A stretch of DNA of 64,000 nucleotides from Candidatus Ribeiella danica (GTDB lineage: Bacteria; Chloroflexota; Chloroflexia; Chloroflexales; Roseiflexaceae): assembly GCA_016717335.1 (NCBI GenBank), contig JADKFS010000001.1, forward strand, positions 1,736,001 to 1,800,000, read 5' to 3'. Each line of letters starts with the position of its first letter. The first letter of the stretch is position 1. Under the pieces are notes generated by a model, which was given only the letters and a program-made list of their open reading frames with translations, was not told where the DNA came from and searched no databases. This document shows, piece after piece, positions 51,246 to 60,198 of the stretch. The position numbers and the translations under genes were made by a program.

Positions 51246-52400
51246 TCAGCCTGCTGCGCCGGCGGAGCGCCATCCGCCGCCGAAGCGTTCGATCTGCCGG
51301 TCGTCGAGGGTCACGCCCAAGCCTGGCGCGGCGGGCACCTGCATCGCGCCATCGCGAGTGACGAGTGGGTGGGGGAGCAAGTCGCCGGCGAGCAGTGCGC
51401 CGGTGGCGAGCCCACAGGCAAGCGACGGCATCGGCAGCGTTGCGGCGAGGTGCAGTGCCGCGGCAACGCCGACACCACTGTCGATCGTTGTAGTAACCAG
51501 CGTCTGGAGGCCGGCCGCCTGGGCGAGCGCGACGATCTCGCGGCTGCGCCGGAGCCCGCCGGCCATCATGGGTTTGACGATCAGGACATCGGCGGCGCCG
51601 GCTGCAATCACCTGCCGCGCCTGCGCGGGCCCACCGACCGATTCATCGGCGGCGATCGGTGTGCCGACAGACGCGCGCACGCGTGCCATTCCGTCCAGGT
51701 CGCCAGCCGCAACCGGCTGCTCGACCAGCTCGAGATCATAGCGCTCCGCTGCGCGAATGATCGCGATCGCCTCCGCCACGTCCCAGGCGGCGTTCGCGTC
51801 GAGCCGCAGCCGCATGTCGGGCGCGAGCATCGCGTGAACCGCCGCGATCCGGGCAAGCTCGGCCGCGCGGGTGTCGGCCACGCCGACTTTGAGCTTCACG
51901 CATTTTATACCAGCTTGCGCCGCCCGTCCAACAGCGCGCTCAGCAGCGGCCAGATCGGCTGCGCCGATCGTCGCGTTCACCGGCACCTGCGGCGCTGCGT
52001 GCGGATCGAGCAGCCGCGCCAGCGGGAGGCCGGCGGCGCGCGCCTGCAGATCGCAAAAGGCAGTGTCGAACCCGCACATCACCGCCGCGGCGCCCGGCGC
52101 GCTCGCGTCGAGCCGATCCAGCAGCGCGGCGGCCTGATCGAGATCCCGCCCGAGCAGCCGTGGCGCCAGGCCATCGATCAGCGCGAGCGCGTCCGCGAGC
52201 GTGCCACCACCAAAGGCCGGCAGCGGCGAGGTTTCACCCAACCCCTGCCGCCCGTCGGCCGCGGTCACACGGATGATCGCGCCTGCACGCGCCGGCTCGC
52301 TGCCATGCGCGGTGGTAAACGTTGCCACATACGGAATCCGAAATGGCAACCAGGCGACGTGAGCAATCCGATTACTTGGACCTTGCCACTGATTAACCAC
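51246..52400 (-). CDS. menC: o-Succinylbenzoate synthase
   Basis: 384 residues from GTG 52400. Enolase-superfamily enzyme: K-x-K motif at K169/K171 (VKLKVG), metal ligands D201 (LDANAAW), E227 (VEQPV) and D252 (AADES), and base K276 (IVKPMM). Dehydrates SHCHC to o-succinylbenzoate in menaquinone synthesis. Sequence alone would also allow dipeptide epimerase or muconate cycloisomerase; the surrounding menA, B, D, E, F and H genes decide for MenC. The start is uncertain because no ATG is in frame near the N-terminus. Confidence 0.88.
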   Translation of the reverse strand: MVNQWQGPSNRIAHVAWLPFRIPYVATFTTAHGSEPARAGAIIRVTAADGRQGLGETSPLPAFGGGTLADALALIDGLAPRLLGRDLDQAAALLDRLDASAPGAAAVMCGFDTAFCDLQARAAGLPLARLLDPHAAPQVPVNATIGAADLAAAERAVGRAAQAGIKCVKLKVGVADTRAAELARIAAVHAMLAPDMRLRLDANAAWDVAEAIAIIRAAERYDLELVEQPVAAGDLDGMARVRASVGTPIAADESVGGPAQARQVIAAGAADVLIVKPMMAGGLRRSREIVALAQAAGLQTLVTTTIDSGVGVAAALHLAATLPMPSLACGLATGALLAGDLLPHPLVTRDGAMQVPAAPGLGVTLDDRQIERFGGGWRSAGAAG

Positions 52401-52658
52401 GTTTCATAAGTATACAAAAAGTTGCCGGGTTGCGTCTTTGTACAAATCGCCGAAAGATCGCGGCCTCATTTGGGATGAATATCACAGGAGGGTGACCTTC
52501 TTCGTGGCTCCCCTCGCCTGCTGCCCCCGCTCCCCGCCAGGAAGGGGGAATACTGGAAGCGTCTGGCGGTTTCGGCTCCGCCGAAGCCGCCAGACTACTT
52601 CCCATATCTCTCGGGGCAGGGAAGGGTTCGACTCGCCGACCGCCTACGTCCTGCCATC
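52401..52658. repeat. Composite palindromic element, copy 7, with spacer
   Basis: Stem gtctggcggtttcggc (52561-52576) / gccgaagccgccagac (52580-52595) with one mismatch and loop tcc. No gene in the interval. It separates same-strand menA and menC, so it may attenuate transcription. Confidence 0.7.
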
Positions 52659-53558
52659 TCACAGGAGCAGCCCGAGCGCAAACAGCGCGCCGAACAGCAG
52701 GTGCAGCCGGCCGGTGCCGGCCAGGACGCGGTTGAGCGGGCGGCCCTGCTCGGCCAGCACGGTTCGAACCATCTGAACGGCCAGGGGCAGGGTGAGCAAG
52801 GGCAGCAGCGCCCAGGCGCTCGTCAGGCCAAGCAGCACGCCGAGCGGCAGCAGCAGGTAGGCCAGTGCCACCAGCGCCAGGTACTCGGCGCGCGTCGCGC
52901 GGCGGCCGATCAGCACCGCCAGGGTGTGCTTGCCGGCCAGCCGGTCGGTGTCGATGTCGCGCAGGTTGTTCACGACGATGATCGCCGTGACGATCATCGC
53001 GACCGGCAGGGCCGCGAACCAGGCCGCCGCCGGGACCGTGCCGGTGTGCAGGTAGGCAGTGCCGCAGACCGCCACCAGGCCGAAGAAGACGAACACGAAC
53101 AGGTCGCCCAGGCCGTGGTAGGCCAGCGGGTAGGGGCCGCCGGTGTAGAGCACGCCCGCCGCGATCGAGAGCAGGCCGATCGCCAGGATCGGCCAGCCGC
53201 CGACCAGCACGAGGTACAGCCCGATCAGCGCCGCCAGGCCAAACACCACGATCATGGCAGCGCGGACGGTCGACGGCGGCAGCAGCCCGCTCTGGGTCAC
53301 GCGCACCGGCCCCAGGCGCTCGGCGGTATCGGCGCCCTTGTGAAAGTCGAAGTAGTCGTTGGCGAAGTTCGTGCCGATCTGGATCAGCACCGCCGCGAGC
53401 AGCGCCGCGACGAACGGCAGCGGCCGAAACGCCATCCCCGCGACGGCCGCGCTGCCGACCAGCACCGGAACGACGGCGGCCGGCAGCGTCGGCGGGCGAG
53501 CAGCCATGAGCCAGATCTTGGCCGTGCTCGGGCGGGCAAGAGGAGCGTTAGTAGCCAT
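52659..53558 (-). CDS. menA: 1,4-dihydroxy-2-naphthoate polyprenyltransferase
   Basis: 299 residues, about eight or nine membrane helices. UbiA-type prenyltransferase with two Asp-rich motifs, NFANDYFDFHKGAD and NNLRDIDTDRLAGK, that bind Mg-prenyl diphosphate. Attaches the isoprenoid tail to 1,4-dihydroxy-2-naphthoate at the cytoplasmic membrane, giving demethylmenaquinone. Length is normal. It lies just downstream of menB across a heptamer hairpin. Confidence 0.93.
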   Translation of the reverse strand: MATNAPLARPSTAKIWLMAARPPTLPAAVVPVLVGSAAVAGMAFRPLPFVAALLAAVLIQIGTNFANDYFDFHKGADTAERLGPVRVTQSGLLPPSTVRAAMIVVFGLAALIGLYLVLVGGWPILAIGLLSIAAGVLYTGGPYPLAYHGLGDLFVFVFFGLVAVCGTAYLHTGTVPAAAWFAALPVAMIVTAIIVVNNLRDIDTDRLAGKHTLAVLIGRRATRAEYLALVALAYLLLPLGVLLGLTSAWALLPLLTLPLAVQMVRTVLAEQGRPLNRVLAGTGRLHLLFGALFALGLLL

Positions 53559-53564
53559 ACACCA

Positions 53565-53640
53565 CCTGAAAGTTTTGAGTTCTGAGTTCTGAGTTTTGAG
53601 TTATGTGCTATCAACTCAAAACTCAGAACTCAGAACTGGA
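53565..53640. repeat. Inverted heptamer arrays between menB and menA
   Basis: Left arm gagttct, gagttct, gagtttt, gagtt (53575-53601); loop atgtgctatc; right arm is the complement aactcaaaactcagaactcagaac (about 53611-53635). It is AT-rich compared with everything around it. Confidence 0.85.
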
Positions 53641-54468
53641 TTAGGGGAACCGCCTGAACCTGCGGAAGTTGGGCCTGCGCTTCTCGACGTAGGCGTTGCG
53701 GCCCTCCTGGGCCTCCTCGGAGAGATAGTACAGCAAGGTCGCGTCGCCGGCAAACTGCTGCAGCCCGGCCGCGCCATCGGCGTCGGCGTTGATCGCGGCC
53801 TTGAGGAAGCGGATGGCCATCGGGCTCTTCTCGAGGATCTCGCGGGCCCACTGGACCGCCTCGTCCTCGAGCCGATCGAGCGGCACGACCGTGTTGACCA
53901 GGCCCATCTGCAGCGCCTGCTGGGCGTCGTACTGACGGCAGAGGTACCAGATCTCGCGGGCCTTCTTGTCGCCGACCATGCGCGCCAGCAGGTTCGAGCC
54001 GTAGCCGCCGTCGAAGCTGCCGACCTTCGGGCCGGTCTGGCCGAAGATCGCGTTCTCGGCGGCGATCGTCAGGTCGCAGACGATGTGCAGCACGTGGCCG
54101 CCGCCGATCGCGTAGCCGGCGACCACGGCGATCACCGGCTTGGGGATGATCCGGATCAGGCGCTGGAGATCGAGCACGTTCAAGCGCGGCACCTTGTCCT
54201 TGCCGACGTAGCCGCCCTGGCCGCGCACGTGCTGGTCGCCGCCGGAGCAGAAGGCCTTCTCGCCCGCGCCGGTGAACAGGATGACGCCGATCGACTCGTC
54301 GTCGCGCGCGCGGCCAAAGGCGTCGATCAGCTCGATCACTGTCTCGGGCCGGAAGGCGTTGCGCTTCTCGGGGCGGTTGATCGTGATCTTGGCGATCCCC
54401 TCGCCTTCCGCGTCGTGCTCGTAGATGATGTCGGTGTACTCGCCGGCCTGCTTCCATTCGATTGGCAT
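53641..54468 (-). CDS. menB: 1,4-Dihydroxy-2-naphthoyl-CoA synthase
   Basis: 275 residues. Crotonase-fold enzyme closing the second naphthoquinone ring from o-succinylbenzoyl-CoA. Oxyanion-hole and family segments FTGAGEKAFCSGGDQHVRGQGGYVG, AVVAGYAIGGGHVLHIVCDLTIAAENAIFGQTGPKVGSFDGGYGS, and the C-terminal RRPNFRRFRRFP tail typical of MenB. ATG 54468 begins MPIEWKQ. Between menH and menA in the run. Confidence 0.95.
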   Translation of the reverse strand: MPIEWKQAGEYTDIIYEHDAEGEGIAKITINRPEKRNAFRPETVIELIDAFGRARDDESIGVILFTGAGEKAFCSGGDQHVRGQGGYVGKDKVPRLNVLDLQRLIRIIPKPVIAVVAGYAIGGGHVLHIVCDLTIAAENAIFGQTGPKVGSFDGGYGSNLLARMVGDKKAREIWYLCRQYDAQQALQMGLVNTVVPLDRLEDEAVQWAREILEKSPMAIRFLKAAINADADGAAGLQQFAGDATLLYYLSEEAQEGRNAYVEKRRPNFRRFRRFP

Positions 54469-54572
54469 TGGTTTCTCCTTTATACGCAGTTCGTCACAGG
54501 GCGTGCGCTGGCGCGTCGTTTGCCCTCACCCCCCTGCCCCCCGCTCCCGTGCGCGGGAGCGGGGGATTCATT

Positions 54573-54617
54573 TTGGTATCACGATGCGGCCGCTGCGCGG
54601 CCGCATCGTGATACCAA
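54573..54617. repeat. Composite palindromic element, copy 8
   Basis: Perfect 21-bp stem ttggtatcacgatgcggccg(c) / complement, loop tgc, with the ccccgctcccgtgcgcggga hairpin and gggggattca lead-in on its left. In the menB-menH gap. Confidence 0.78.
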
Positions 54618-54733
54618 GGGTTTGGCGCGGGCGGGGGACGGGCTGGGGCGATCCGGCGCATCACCGCTCCACGGCGAAAAAACTACCCCGCATCGGAATG
54701 TGGATGAAACAATGAGCGAAATCACCATTTCTC

Positions 54734-55585
54734 TTACGCCTCAGCGCCGCCGAGGAACCGCAAAACGGCGCGCGTGAACAGGTCAGGCTGCTCGAGGTGG
54801 ACGGCGTGGCCGGCGCCGGGCACGACCGCGACCTGCGCGGCGGGCAGGGACGCTGCCATGGCGCGGGCGATCACGCAGTACTTCGTGTCGCGCTCGCCGG
54901 CGATCAGCAGCGCCGGCATGTCCAGCTCGGTCAGCCGATCCCACAGCGGGCTCTGGCTCCCGGCGCCCATGCCGCGCAGGCTGTTGGCCAGGCCGCGCGG
55001 GCTGTTGCGCAGCCGCTGCGCCCTGAGGCGCGCGCGCGTCGCGCGCGGCAGGTCGGCCTGGCTGGCGAACAGCGGCAGGCGCTCCCAGCGATCGACGAAG
55101 GCGGCCAGCCCGTCGCGCTCGATCGAGTCGGCCAGCGCCGCGTCGGAGGCCACGCGCGCCGCACGCTCGGCCGGGTCGGCGATGCCGGGCGAGCCGCTCT
55201 CGACGACCAGCGCGCGGGCCCGCTCGGGCGCGGCCGCGGCCAGCTGCAGCGCCACGCGCGCGCCCATCGAGTAGCCGAGCAGGTCGGCCCGCGCGACGCC
55301 GAGCGAGTCGAGCAGCGCCAGCAGGTCGTCGACGCAGCGCTCCATGCGGTAGCGCCCGGCGTCCGGCGGCGCATCCGACCGGCCGTGCCCGATCAGGTCG
55401 ACGGCGATCGTCCGCCGGTGCGGCGCGAGGCGCGCGACGTGCGGGCGCCAGGTCTCCGCGCCGCCGGTGAAGCCATGCAGCAGCAGCAGCGCCGGCCCGG
55501 CGCCGCCCAGCTCGACGTTCAGGGTGATGTCGTTGATATGGAGCAGCATGTCGCACTGGCGATGGACGATGTGGCTGTCTGCCAT
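54734..55585 (-). CDS. menH: 2-Succinyl-6-hydroxy-2,4-cyclohexadiene-1-carboxylate synthase (alpha/beta hydrolase)
   Basis: 283 residues from ATG 55585, which is 3 nt beyond the menD stop; an ATG at 55549 (MLLHINDITLNV) is also possible. Alpha/beta-hydrolase fold: LLLHGFTGGAETW oxyanion turn, nucleophile elbow GYSMGAR, and the catalytic His in VVPGAGHAVHLEQPD. GYSMGAR and FTG are typical MenH features. Eliminates pyruvate from SEPHCHC to give SHCHC. Position directly after menD supports the call. Confidence 0.9.
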   Translation of the reverse strand: MADSHIVHRQCDMLLHINDITLNVELGGAGPALLLLHGFTGGAETWRPHVARLAPHRRTIAVDLIGHGRSDAPPDAGRYRMERCVDDLLALLDSLGVARADLLGYSMGARVALQLAAAAPERARALVVESGSPGIADPAERAARVASDAALADSIERDGLAAFVDRWERLPLFASQADLPRATRARLRAQRLRNSPRGLANSLRGMGAGSQSPLWDRLTELDMPALLIAGERDTKYCVIARAMAASLPAAQVAVVPGAGHAVHLEQPDLFTRAVLRFLGGAEA

Positions 55586-55588
55586 CGT

Positions 55589-57352
55589 CTATCGTCGATC
55601 GTCCGCCTTCAGCGCTTCGGAGACCACCCGCCAGATCTCGCGGTGCAGCGTCACGTTGCGGTCGCGGTTGGTCGCCAGCTCGACGATGTGCAGGCCGCCA
55701 CCTTCGATTCCGCGCCGCGTCGCGGATCGGAAGTCGTCCCAGCTCGCGGCGCGGGTGTGGCGCGCGCCGTACATCTGGGCCAGCGGGCCGAAGTCCAGTC
55801 CGTGCGGCGTGCCGAACAGCGTCTCGAAGTGCTCGGGCGCGGCGGCCTGCGGCAGGAACGAGAAGATCCCGCCGCCGTCGTTGTTGAGCAGGACGATCGT
55901 GAGATCGAGGCCGTGCTGCTTCGCCGCCAGCAGGCCATTCGAGTCGTGGTAGAACGAGAGGTCGCCAATCACCAGGACAACCGGTCCGGCGCCGGCGGCG
56001 CTGGCGCCCAGCGCGCTCGACACGACGCCGTCGATCCCGTTGGCGCCGCGGTTGGCGAGCAGCCGCACCAAGCGCTCGCCCCCGCCGAAAAAGGTGTCCA
56101 GGTCGCGCACGGGCATGCTGTTGCCGGCGTAGAGCAGCGCGCCGTTGGGCAGCAGCCCGGCCAGCTCGGCGAAGACCTTGCCCTCGAACAGCTCGTCGAG
56201 CCCGGCCAGGTGCGCCTCGATCGCGGCCCGCGCGAGCCGATCCGCGGCGCGCCAGGTGTCGGTCCACTCGGTCAGGCCGGCCTCGGGCACGAGCGGCAGC
56301 TCGGCCAGGAGCGCCTGGCACAGCAGCCGCGGCTCGGCGTAGACGACGTCGGAGGCCAGCAGGGTCGGCTCGTTCCAGCCGTCGCCGCCGTCGACGACAA
56401 TCTGGCGGCAGGCGCTGTGGCGCTGGAAGTAGAGCAGCAGCTGCTTGGAGGTCGGCATCGCGCCGAAGCGCAGCACGACCTCGGGCGCGACCTGCTCGAC
56501 GAACGCGACGTCGCGCAGAAACGCATCGTAGCAGTCCAGCACCAGCGCGCGGTCGTGTTCGCCACAGCGCAGCCCCGAGAGCGGGTCGGCCAGGATGGGG
56601 TAGCCCAGCGCGGCGGCCAGGCGCACGACGGCATCGGCGAGCGCCGGGTCGTCCTGCGGGCCGCAGACGATCAGGCCGCGGCGGGCGGCGCCCAGGTCGG
56701 CCGCCAGCGCGGGGACGACAGCCGGGTCGGGCGCGCGCGGCCCCGCAGCGACCGCGACGTAGGGGCGCTCGCCCGGGCGCTGCTCGAGCGTGGCGGGCGC
56801 CGGGCCGGGCAGCGGGATGAGCGGCTCGCGGTAGGGGCAGTTGATATGGACCGGGCCGGCCGGTGTGCGGCGCGCCGTCGCGGCGGCCCGCGCGGCGACG
56901 ATGCGGACGTAGCGCAGCATCTCGGGCGCCGGGTCGGGCTCGGCCAGGTCGACAAACCACTTGGCGTGCACGCCGAACAGGCGGTTCTGGTCGATCGTCT
57001 GGGGCGCGCCCGAGTCGCGCAGCTCGTGCGGGCGGTCGGCCGTGAGCACGACCAGCGGCACGCGCGCGTAGAACGCCTCGACGACGGCGGGCATGAAGTT
57101 GGCGGCCGCCGTGCCCGAGGTGCAGACCAGCGCGACCGGCTCGCGCAGGGTTTTGGCCATCCCCAGGCCGAAGAATCCCGCCGAGCGCTCGTCGACGTGC
57201 ATCCACAGGCGCGCGGCCGGGTGGCGGGCGATCGTGAGCGCGAGCGGCGTCGAGCGCGAGCCGGGGCAGACGCAGAAGTTGCGCACGCCCGAGCGCACCA
57301 GCTCGTCCACAAATGCGCCGACCGCGGCAAAGGCGGCGTGCTGAACGCTCAT
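55589..57352 (-). CDS. menD: 2-Succinyl-5-enolpyruvyl-6-hydroxy-3-cyclohexene-1-carboxylate synthase
   Basis: 587 residues. Thiamine-diphosphate enzyme joining isochorismate with 2-oxoglutarate-derived succinyl semialdehyde. N-terminal VCPGSRSTPLALTIA, DERSAGFFGLGMAKTL (catalytic Glu region), CTSGTAAANFMPAVVEA, and C-terminal ThDP/Mg motif GDLSFYHDSNGLL...NNDGGGIFSFLPQA. The start overlaps the menF stop by 4 nt (ATGA), indicating translational coupling. Confidence 0.96.
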   Translation of the reverse strand: MSVQHAAFAAVGAFVDELVRSGVRNFCVCPGSRSTPLALTIARHPAARLWMHVDERSAGFFGLGMAKTLREPVALVCTSGTAAANFMPAVVEAFYARVPLVVLTADRPHELRDSGAPQTIDQNRLFGVHAKWFVDLAEPDPAPEMLRYVRIVAARAAATARRTPAGPVHINCPYREPLIPLPGPAPATLEQRPGERPYVAVAAGPRAPDPAVVPALAADLGAARRGLIVCGPQDDPALADAVVRLAAALGYPILADPLSGLRCGEHDRALVLDCYDAFLRDVAFVEQVAPEVVLRFGAMPTSKQLLLYFQRHSACRQIVVDGGDGWNEPTLLASDVVYAEPRLLCQALLAELPLVPEAGLTEWTDTWRAADRLARAAIEAHLAGLDELFEGKVFAELAGLLPNGALLYAGNSMPVRDLDTFFGGGERLVRLLANRGANGIDGVVSSALGASAAGAGPVVLVIGDLSFYHDSNGLLAAKQHGLDLTIVLLNNDGGGIFSFLPQAAAPEHFETLFGTPHGLDFGPLAQMYGARHTRAASWDDFRSATRRGIEGGGLHIVELATNRDRNVTLHREIWRVVSEALKADDRR

Positions 57353-58770
57353 GACATGCTCCCGCCCAGGACAGAGAGCATCGGGCGCAGCTTCAGCGAC
57401 GACTCGACGTACTCGCGCTCGGGGTCCGAGCCGGCGACCAGGCCGCAGCCGGCGAACAGCGCGGCCTCGGCCCCGCGCAGCAGCGCCGAGCGGATCGCCA
57501 CCGCGAACTCGCCATCGCCGCGCGCGTCCATCCAGCCGATCGGGCCGGCGTACCAGCCGCGATCGAGCCGCTCGCGCTGCGCGATCACCGGCAAGGCCGC
57601 CGCGCGGGGGTACCCGCCGACCGCGGGTGTCGGGTGCAGGCGCTCGACCAGCTCAAGGATATTCAGATCGCCCGGCGCCTGACCGACGACCGGCGTGAAC
57701 AGATGCTGCACGTTCCGCAGCTTCATCAGGGTCTGCGCGCCGAGCGGCGCGCAGGCTACGCCCGCGTCGGCCAGCGCATCGGAGATCGCGCGGACGACGA
57801 ACGCGTGCTCGGCGCGGTCCTTGGCGCTGGCGAGCAGCTCCTCGCCGAGCCGCCGGTCCAGCTCGGGCGTCGCGCCGCGCGCGATCGAGCCGGCCAGGCA
57901 GGTGGCGCGCACGGTGCCGCGCGAGAGGCGCACCAGCCGCTCGGGCGAAGCGCCCAGGAAGCAGCGGCTGCCGTGTGCCACCGCGAAGATGAAGCAGTCG
58001 GCGTAGCCGTCGCGCAGGCGCGCCAGCGCGCGCGCCGGGTCGAACGGGCGATCCCCGTGGACCAGACACTGGCGCGCCAGAACGACCTTGCGCAGATCGC
58101 CGTGGCGCAGGTCGCGCTCGAGCGAGCGCACCAGCTCCTTCCACTGCTCGGCCGGCGGGACATCCTCGGTGCGCAGCTCGCCGTCGGCCGGCTCGAAATC
58201 GGAGCGATCAAGCTCGCCGTCGAACAGGTCAGCCACGCGCAGCGCGATGTCCACCTCGGACAGCAGGTCGCTGTCGGGCCAGACCAGCGTGTTGATCGTC
58301 AGCCAGGACTCGCCGTCCTGGCAGGTCAGCATGTAGCGCGGCAGCACCATCAGGCCATCGGGGTAGCCCTGCCACAGCTCGGTCGGCGGCCGAGTCGGGT
58401 CGAAGGCAAAGCCGCCCATCAAGATCGGGCCGGTCGCCGGCAGGTCCGAGCGATTATCGATCACCGCCTCCGCGCACAGGGCCCGCCAGGACGCGGCGGC
58501 CTGCTCGAAGCGGCGCGGCCCCTCGGCCACCAGCCGCCAGGCCGCGTCCACGCCGGCGATGGCGATCTCCGCGCCGGGGCTCGACCAAAACAGCCGGTCG
58601 TCGGCCAGCTCGGCGCCGCGCTCGAAAAACGCGATCGGATCGTATACCGGGGCACGCTGCACGACGCTGACCAGCACAGGGCCGCGCCCACGCTGCGCCT
58701 GCTCTCGGGCCGCGCTGAGCAGCGATTGAATACGGTGTTCCTGGAGCACGAGAGACGAGTCGATAATCAT
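57349..58770 (-). CDS. menF: Isochorismate synthase
   Basis: 473 residues. Chorismate-binding enzyme, first committed step of menaquinone synthesis. Conserved C-terminal core: FLGASPERLVRLSRGTVRATCLAGSIARG, LMKLRNVQHLFTPVVG, LHPTPAVGGYPR, and WYAGPIGWMDARGDGEFAVAIRSALL with Mg ligands, ending AGSDPEREYVESSLKLRPML. N-terminal half is the variable domain. First gene of the men run; the promoter lies at 58972-59000. Chorismate use for salicylate is less likely given menD overlap. Confidence 0.93.
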   Translation of the reverse strand: MIIDSSLVLQEHRIQSLLSAAREQAQRGRGPVLVSVVQRAPVYDPIAFFERGAELADDRLFWSSPGAEIAIAGVDAAWRLVAEGPRRFEQAAASWRALCAEAVIDNRSDLPATGPILMGGFAFDPTRPPTELWQGYPDGLMVLPRYMLTCQDGESWLTINTLVWPDSDLLSEVDIALRVADLFDGELDRSDFEPADGELRTEDVPPAEQWKELVRSLERDLRHGDLRKVVLARQCLVHGDRPFDPARALARLRDGYADCFIFAVAHGSRCFLGASPERLVRLSRGTVRATCLAGSIARGATPELDRRLGEELLASAKDRAEHAFVVRAISDALADAGVACAPLGAQTLMKLRNVQHLFTPVVGQAPGDLNILELVERLHPTPAVGGYPRAAALPVIAQRERLDRGWYAGPIGWMDARGDGEFAVAIRSALLRGAEAALFAGCGLVAGSDPEREYVESSLKLRPMLSVLGGSMS

Positions 58771-58971
58771 GCTGATTCACTTTCCACTGGGAAGGTCTGG
58801 CGGGTGGCCTCGGGCCTGCCCGCACCCCCACCACTGGGCTAATCAAAAACGAAGATCCCTGACACGCCAGCCGCTACACAACGCGGTGTTCGGCAAGGGA
58901 CGACGCTCCCATGAAGACTTACGAGGCGCCGGCCTCGGCAGATCTTCCGGCATACAGCTCTGATAGCAGAA

Positions 58972-59000
58972 ATTGTACCAAAATTCACAACACTTGTAAA
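58972..59000 (-). promoter_or_regulatory. Promoter of the menFDHBAC operon
   Basis: Minus strand: TTTACA (59000-58995), 17-nt spacer, TACAAT (58977-58972). Start near 58965 leaves a leader of about 195 nt before menF, long enough for regulation, though I see no known riboswitch in it. Confidence 0.7.
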
Positions 59001-59030
59001 CGAATGGCGCGGGGCGCGGCCGCCCGCGCG

Positions 59031-59597
59031 CTACTCGACATCCGGGTTGAGCATGACGTAGTGGATGTGGTCCTCCCAGGCGCCGTTGATCTTCAAGTAC
59101 TTGCGCGACAGGCCCTCGTCGACGAAGCCGAGCTTCTCGACGACGCGGCGCGAGCGGGCGTTGCGGGGCATCACGTTGGCCTCGACGCGGTGCAGCCCCA
59201 GCTCGTCGAAGGCATACGCGATCGCGCGGCGCAGCGCCTCGGTGATCAGACCGCGGTTGATCTCGGCCTGGTCGATCTGATAGCCGAGGTGGCACGACTG
59301 GAACGAGCCGCGGACGATATTATTGAACGCGACGCTGCCGATCGCGGTGGCGAAGGCGGCGTCCTCGCGCCTGAACAGCCAGAGCCGCAGCAGCTGGCCG
59401 CGGCGGATCAGCTCCAGCTCCGCCTCGAGCCTCTCGCGCTGGAAGGCCAGCGTGTAGAACTCGGCTGGCGGCGCGGGGCTCCACTCCTGCAGGAACTCGC
59501 GGTTGCGGGTATAGAAATCGAGGACTCTCTCCGCAAACGGCGCGTCGAGGACGCGCAGGGTCAGGCGATCGGTGTGCAGCTCCAGGTTGTCCAGCAT
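59031..59597 (-). CDS. GNAT-family N-acetyltransferase (RimJ-like)
   Basis: 188 residues. The ATG at 59597 is about 8 nt from the ggagg Shine-Dalgarno; an ATG at 59603 is too close. GNAT fold of the RimJ/RimL subgroup: LTLRVLDAPFAERVLDFYTRNREFLQEW start, IGSVAFNNIVRGSFQSCHLGYQIDQAEINRGLITEALRRAIAYAFDELGLHRVEANVMPRNARSRRVVEKLGFVDEG, where the acetyl-CoA loop is between beta-4 and alpha-3. Acetylates a protein N-terminus or small amine; the substrate is unknown. Divergent from the exchanger gene at 60199, with a dispersed element between them. Confidence 0.88.
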   Translation of the reverse strand: MLDNLELHTDRLTLRVLDAPFAERVLDFYTRNREFLQEWSPAPPAEFYTLAFQRERLEAELELIRRGQLLRLWLFRREDAAFATAIGSVAFNNIVRGSFQSCHLGYQIDQAEINRGLITEALRRAIAYAFDELGLHRVEANVMPRNARSRRVVEKLGFVDEGLSRKYLKINGAWEDHIHYVMLNPDVE

Positions 59598-59669
59598 GCT
59601 CATTCCTCCAGGATCGTGCTGCGCCTAGTATAATACGAATTCCTCAGGTGCCGTTGGCTATCGCTTGTC

Positions 59670-60070
59670 GGGGGCGCCGCCCCCGTGCCCCGGCGTGGGC
59701 TGCGCGCCCCCCATGCGCTGCAGTCGGGGGCCTGCGCGGCCCCCGAGCCCCCGCGGGCAGGGGCCGGCCGGGGCTTCGCCCCTGGACCCCAAAATGATGC
59801 TGTCTCTGTTGCAATACTTGGTGCGCATGCCCGGCTGAATCCAGGCGTGGCGGGAGAAAACACACCCTTCAAAAGTGTTACTGGGCATGCGCCACAGTGC
59901 TTGCAGTGGGTACGGCATCAATTGCCGGAGGGGGGCTGGGGGAACCGGCGCGGGTTCCCCCAGGCGGGGGGCCGGGGGCGCAGCGCCCCGGAAAGAAGCT
60001 GGCCGCAGCCTCCTGAACCGGCGCGGGTTCCCCCAGGCGGGGGGCCGGGGGCGCAGCGCCCCGGAACAAG
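59670..60070 (+). repeat. GC-rich dispersed element, copy 6
   Basis: Plus-orientation copy with all landmarks: ggggcttcgcccctggacccc at 59774-59794, gcatgcccggctgaatccag, gggcatgcgccaca, gccggaggggggctgggg, and two tail units with gaaccggcgcgggttccccc (59943 and 60016). The usual internal hairpin is degenerate here. No gene in 59640-60170. Confidence 0.8.
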
Positions 60071-60198
60071 GCCAGCGCAGCGCCCCGAAAAGCGGCAGCG
60101 GCGCAGCCGCACCTATGGTATCTTTAATGCTGAGGAAGCGGCAGAGGCCCCGCAGCGACTCGCCGCATCTGCTATCTTGCTATGAGGGAGGGAAAAGA

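Noticed and set aside
54797..57682. 961-codon open frame antisense to menH/menD/menF
   Set aside because: Shadow of three well-supported men genes on the other strand.
58771..58965. Riboswitch in the men operon leader
   Set aside because: The leader is long enough but I found no conserved riboswitch core or clear terminator/antiterminator pair.
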